From assembly GCA_017538865.1 (NCBI GenBank), contig JAFYIA010000057.1:1-6617 (forward strand): DNA of 6,617 bases. The letters run 5' to 3'. Of this stretch, positions 5,370 through 6,617 are shown one piece after another. A program made the position numbers and the translations under genes. Each line of letters starts with the position of its first letter. The first letter of the stretch is position 1. The DNA comes from Aeriscardovia sp. Its GTDB lineage: Bacteria; Actinomycetota; Actinomycetes; Actinomycetales; Bifidobacteriaceae. The notes beneath the pieces are model-generated. The model searched no databases. It was given only the letters and a program-made list of their open reading frames with translations, and was not told the DNA's origin.

Positions 5370-6056
5370 ATGAAGCGTTCTAAAACATACCGCCAGGCTG
5401 AGGAGAGGATAGACAGGTCTGTCGCGTATTCCCCCAAGACCGCCCTGGAAGTGCTTAAGAGCCTGCCCGACAGGAAGTTCGACGAATCTGTAGAAGCTGA
5501 CTGGAAGCTGTCTGTAGATCCTAGGAAAGCCGATCAGCTCATACGAGGCACCGTCACTCTCCCCCACGGCACTGGAAAGACCGTGAGGGTGGCTGTCTTT
5601 GCGAAAGGCCCTCAGGCCGAGGCCGCCAGGCAGGCCGGAGCCGACATTGTAGGCGACGACGACTTGGTGGAAGCGGTGTCGAAAGGGAACATTGACTTCG
5701 ACGTCGCCATTGCCACCCCCGAGCTCATGGGCAAAGTTGGAAGGCTGGGCAGAATATTGGGCCCCAGGGGCCTTATGCCTAACCCCAGGACGGGAACCGT
5801 GACCACTGACACTGCGAAAGCTGTGAAGGAAATCAAGGGAGGCAAGATTGCCTTCCGCGTCGATAAGGACGGAAACCTGTGCTGCCTTATAGGAAAGAAG
5901 AGCTTCTCTGCAGATGATCTTTTGGATAACTACAAGGCCGTGGCAACCGAGATAAACCATCTCCGTCCCTCTACCGTCAAGGGCAAATACATAACCCATA
6001 TGGCTTTCTCCACAACCATGAGCCCTGGGATCCCCGTGGACATCAACACCCTTTAG
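5370..6056 (+). CDS. rplA: 50S ribosomal protein L1
   Basis: 228 aa, full length. L1 forms the mobile stalk that moves deacylated tRNA out of the E site, and in many bacteria it represses the translation of rplK-rplA. The family signatures VFAKGPQAEAARQAGAD and GKVGRLGRILGPRGLMPNPRTGTV are clear. AAAGAGGG (5353-5360) lies nine bases before the ATG. Ten of 15 arginines are AGG or AGA, which is striking for a highly expressed gene. A strong terminator lies just after the TAG stop, so this closes the secE-nusG-rplK-rplA unit. rplJ-rplL do not follow, unlike in many other bacteria. Confidence 0.98.
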   Translation: MKRSKTYRQAEERIDRSVAYSPKTALEVLKSLPDRKFDESVEADWKLSVDPRKADQLIRGTVTLPHGTGKTVRVAVFAKGPQAEAARQAGADIVGDDDLVEAVSKGNIDFDVAIATPELMGKVGRLGRILGPRGLMPNPRTGTVTTDTAKAVKEIKGGKIAFRVDKDGNLCCLIGKKSFSADDLLDNYKAVATEINHLRPSTVKGKYITHMAFSTTMSPGIPVDINTL

Positions 6057-6068
6057 GCTAAAAGGCAT

Positions 6069-6100
6069 AAAAAATCCCCGGATCGGTCCGGGGATTTTTT
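6069..6100. terminator. Bidirectional intrinsic terminator between convergent genes
   Basis: A perfect 14-bp inverted repeat (6069-6082 with 6087-6100) has a TCGG loop. Its core is TCCCCGGA/TCCGGGGA, with six A on the left and six T on the right. It therefore ends with a U-run on either strand. It can stop transcription from rplA on the + strand and from the gene at 6112-6528 on the - strand. Confidence 0.95.
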
Positions 6101-6111
6101 GTAGCCTGGGA

Positions 6112-6528
6112 TTATCCTTTTTTCTTTCTTGCAAACACTTTGTATCCGAGAGTGGAAAAGACAGTGGAGGCGAGGGAGGAGAGCAAAGAGTAAACGAGTA
6201 TCTTCTTAAAAGAGGCCCCTTTTTCAGCCGCGTTCGGCACGGATCTTTTGCCGAACTTTTTCCAGAAGAACTTAAACGCTTCCCCGCCGAGGAATGCGAA
6301 GAATGCTATTAGGAATTTGGATGATGCGGGGGTCTTATCTGAAGTGTCCATGGCTTCTTCCTTTCTTTCTAGGCTGCGCCTCTTGCTATCTATGAGGGAG
6401 TTGATTTTCTGAAGCTGCCTTTTTACAGGCTCCGGATCTATTGTCGGAAAATTTTCCGCCGCGATGCTCGGGAAAAATCCTGGTTGCTTTTTGGGGGCCG
6501 ATGCGCTGCCCTTCCCTTTTTTGAACAC
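6112..6528 (-). CDS. Small two-helix membrane protein, DUF4235-like
   Basis: 138 aa from a GTG at 6528. Residues 1-30 are basic and Pro-rich. About 33-60 (EPVKRQLQKINSLIDSKRRS) is charged and probably helical. Two hydrophobic segments follow, at about 71-90 (KFLIAFFAFLGGEAFKFFWK) and 108-128 (KKILVYSLLSSLASTVFSTL), then the basic end ARKKKG. The second half, with FKFFWKKFGK then VP, a linker and a helix ending in basic residues, resembles the small actinobacterial DUF4235 family of unknown function; this is by memory and unverified. An in-frame TAG at 6538-6540 blocks an earlier start, and the GTG has no proper ribosome binding site. An internal ATG at 6351 has a good one and would give 79 aa, close to the usual length of this family. 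Convergent with rplA. No role is assigned. Confidence 0.7.
   Translation of the reverse strand: MFKKGKGSASAPKKQPGFFPSIAAENFPTIDPEPVKRQLQKINSLIDSKRRSLERKEEAMDTSDKTPASSKFLIAFFAFLGGEAFKFFWKKFGKRSVPNAAEKGASFKKILVYSLLSSLASTVFSTLGYKVFARKKKG
6357..6364 (-). promoter_or_regulatory. Internal ribosome binding site suggesting an alternative start
   Basis: On the minus strand AAAGGAAG lies five bases before an in-frame ATG at 6351. This is a much better initiation context than that of the GTG at 6528. It may mark the true start of the small membrane protein, or a second, shorter product. Confidence 0.45.
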
Positions 6529-6540
6529 CTTTACAGACTA

Positions 6541-6617
6541 AATGTGTGAACTAAAAGTACCGTAAACGCGGTTCAACTTTCCGACACGCCGACGCCCTTG
6601 CCCTCCTCCCCCGACCC
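6541..6617. other. Right-edge stretch with no recognised gene
   Basis: I find no coding frame or RNA gene here. On the minus strand TTGAAC and TTTACG could be weak -35 boxes, with TTTAGT as a -10 for the membrane protein gene, but none pairs at a convincing spacing. The last 30 bases are strongly C-rich on the + strand. Confidence 0.4.

Noticed and set aside
5346..6134. Open frame of 262 codons on the minus strand
   Set aside because: It is antisense to all of rplA and passes through the bidirectional terminator, so it is a shadow.
1..6617. Defence system, mobile element, CRISPR array or prophage
   Set aside because: No transposase, integrase, direct repeat array or defence gene is present. 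All genes but one are core housekeeping genes.

Overview
This window reads as a chromosomal housekeeping segment of an actinobacterium. The best match by eye is the Bifidobacteriales or a close relative. The reasons are the L21 N-terminus (MYAIVKAGGHQEKV), the L27 N-terminus (MAHKKGASSSRNGRDS), an Obg with an OCT domain followed by a basic Arg-rich tail, a NusG with a long acidic N-terminal extension, and the order tRNA-Trp-secE-nusG-rplK-rplA. From memory, not checked here, bifidobacteria carry rplU-rpmA-obg and tRNA-Trp-secE-nusG-rplKA close together with proB and an aspartate aminotransferase gene between them. Here the two blocks touch directly. Codon use is odd for this group: AGG/AGA arginine and ATA isoleucine are favoured even in ribosomal protein genes, and stop codons are almost all TAA or TAG.

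Layout: positions 1-103 hold the last 33 codons of argS, closed by a tight GNRA-loop terminator (108-130). A short catalytic-type RNase E/G gene (147-1610) follows, then rplU (1689-1982), rpmA (1995-2255) and obg (2262-3707), all on the + strand with small gaps. A candidate promoter overlaps the obg stop codon and precedes tRNA-Trp (3756-3828). Next come secE (3860-4087), nusG (4116-4856), rplK (4914-5345, with a hairpin leader that could be an L1 autoregulatory site) and rplA (5370-6056). A strong bidirectional terminator (6069-6100) separates these from a convergent minus-strand gene (6112-6528) for a small two-helix membrane protein that resembles DUF4235. The last 89 bases hold no gene that I can see. 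No stretch over 300 bases lacks a gene.

Function: the genes serve RNA processing and turnover (RNase E/G), ribosome structure and assembly (L21, L27, Obg, L11, L1), transcription elongation (NusG), protein export (SecE) and tRNA supply (tRNA-Trp, ArgRS). I see no mobile element, CRISPR array or new multigene system. The points most worth checking are small and molecular: the tRNA-Trp has A at the discriminator position and an A-C mismatch in the D-stem; Obg departs from consensus at several nucleotide-site positions; RNase E/G ends just after the Zn-link; and two hairpins sit in front of ribosomal protein genes.
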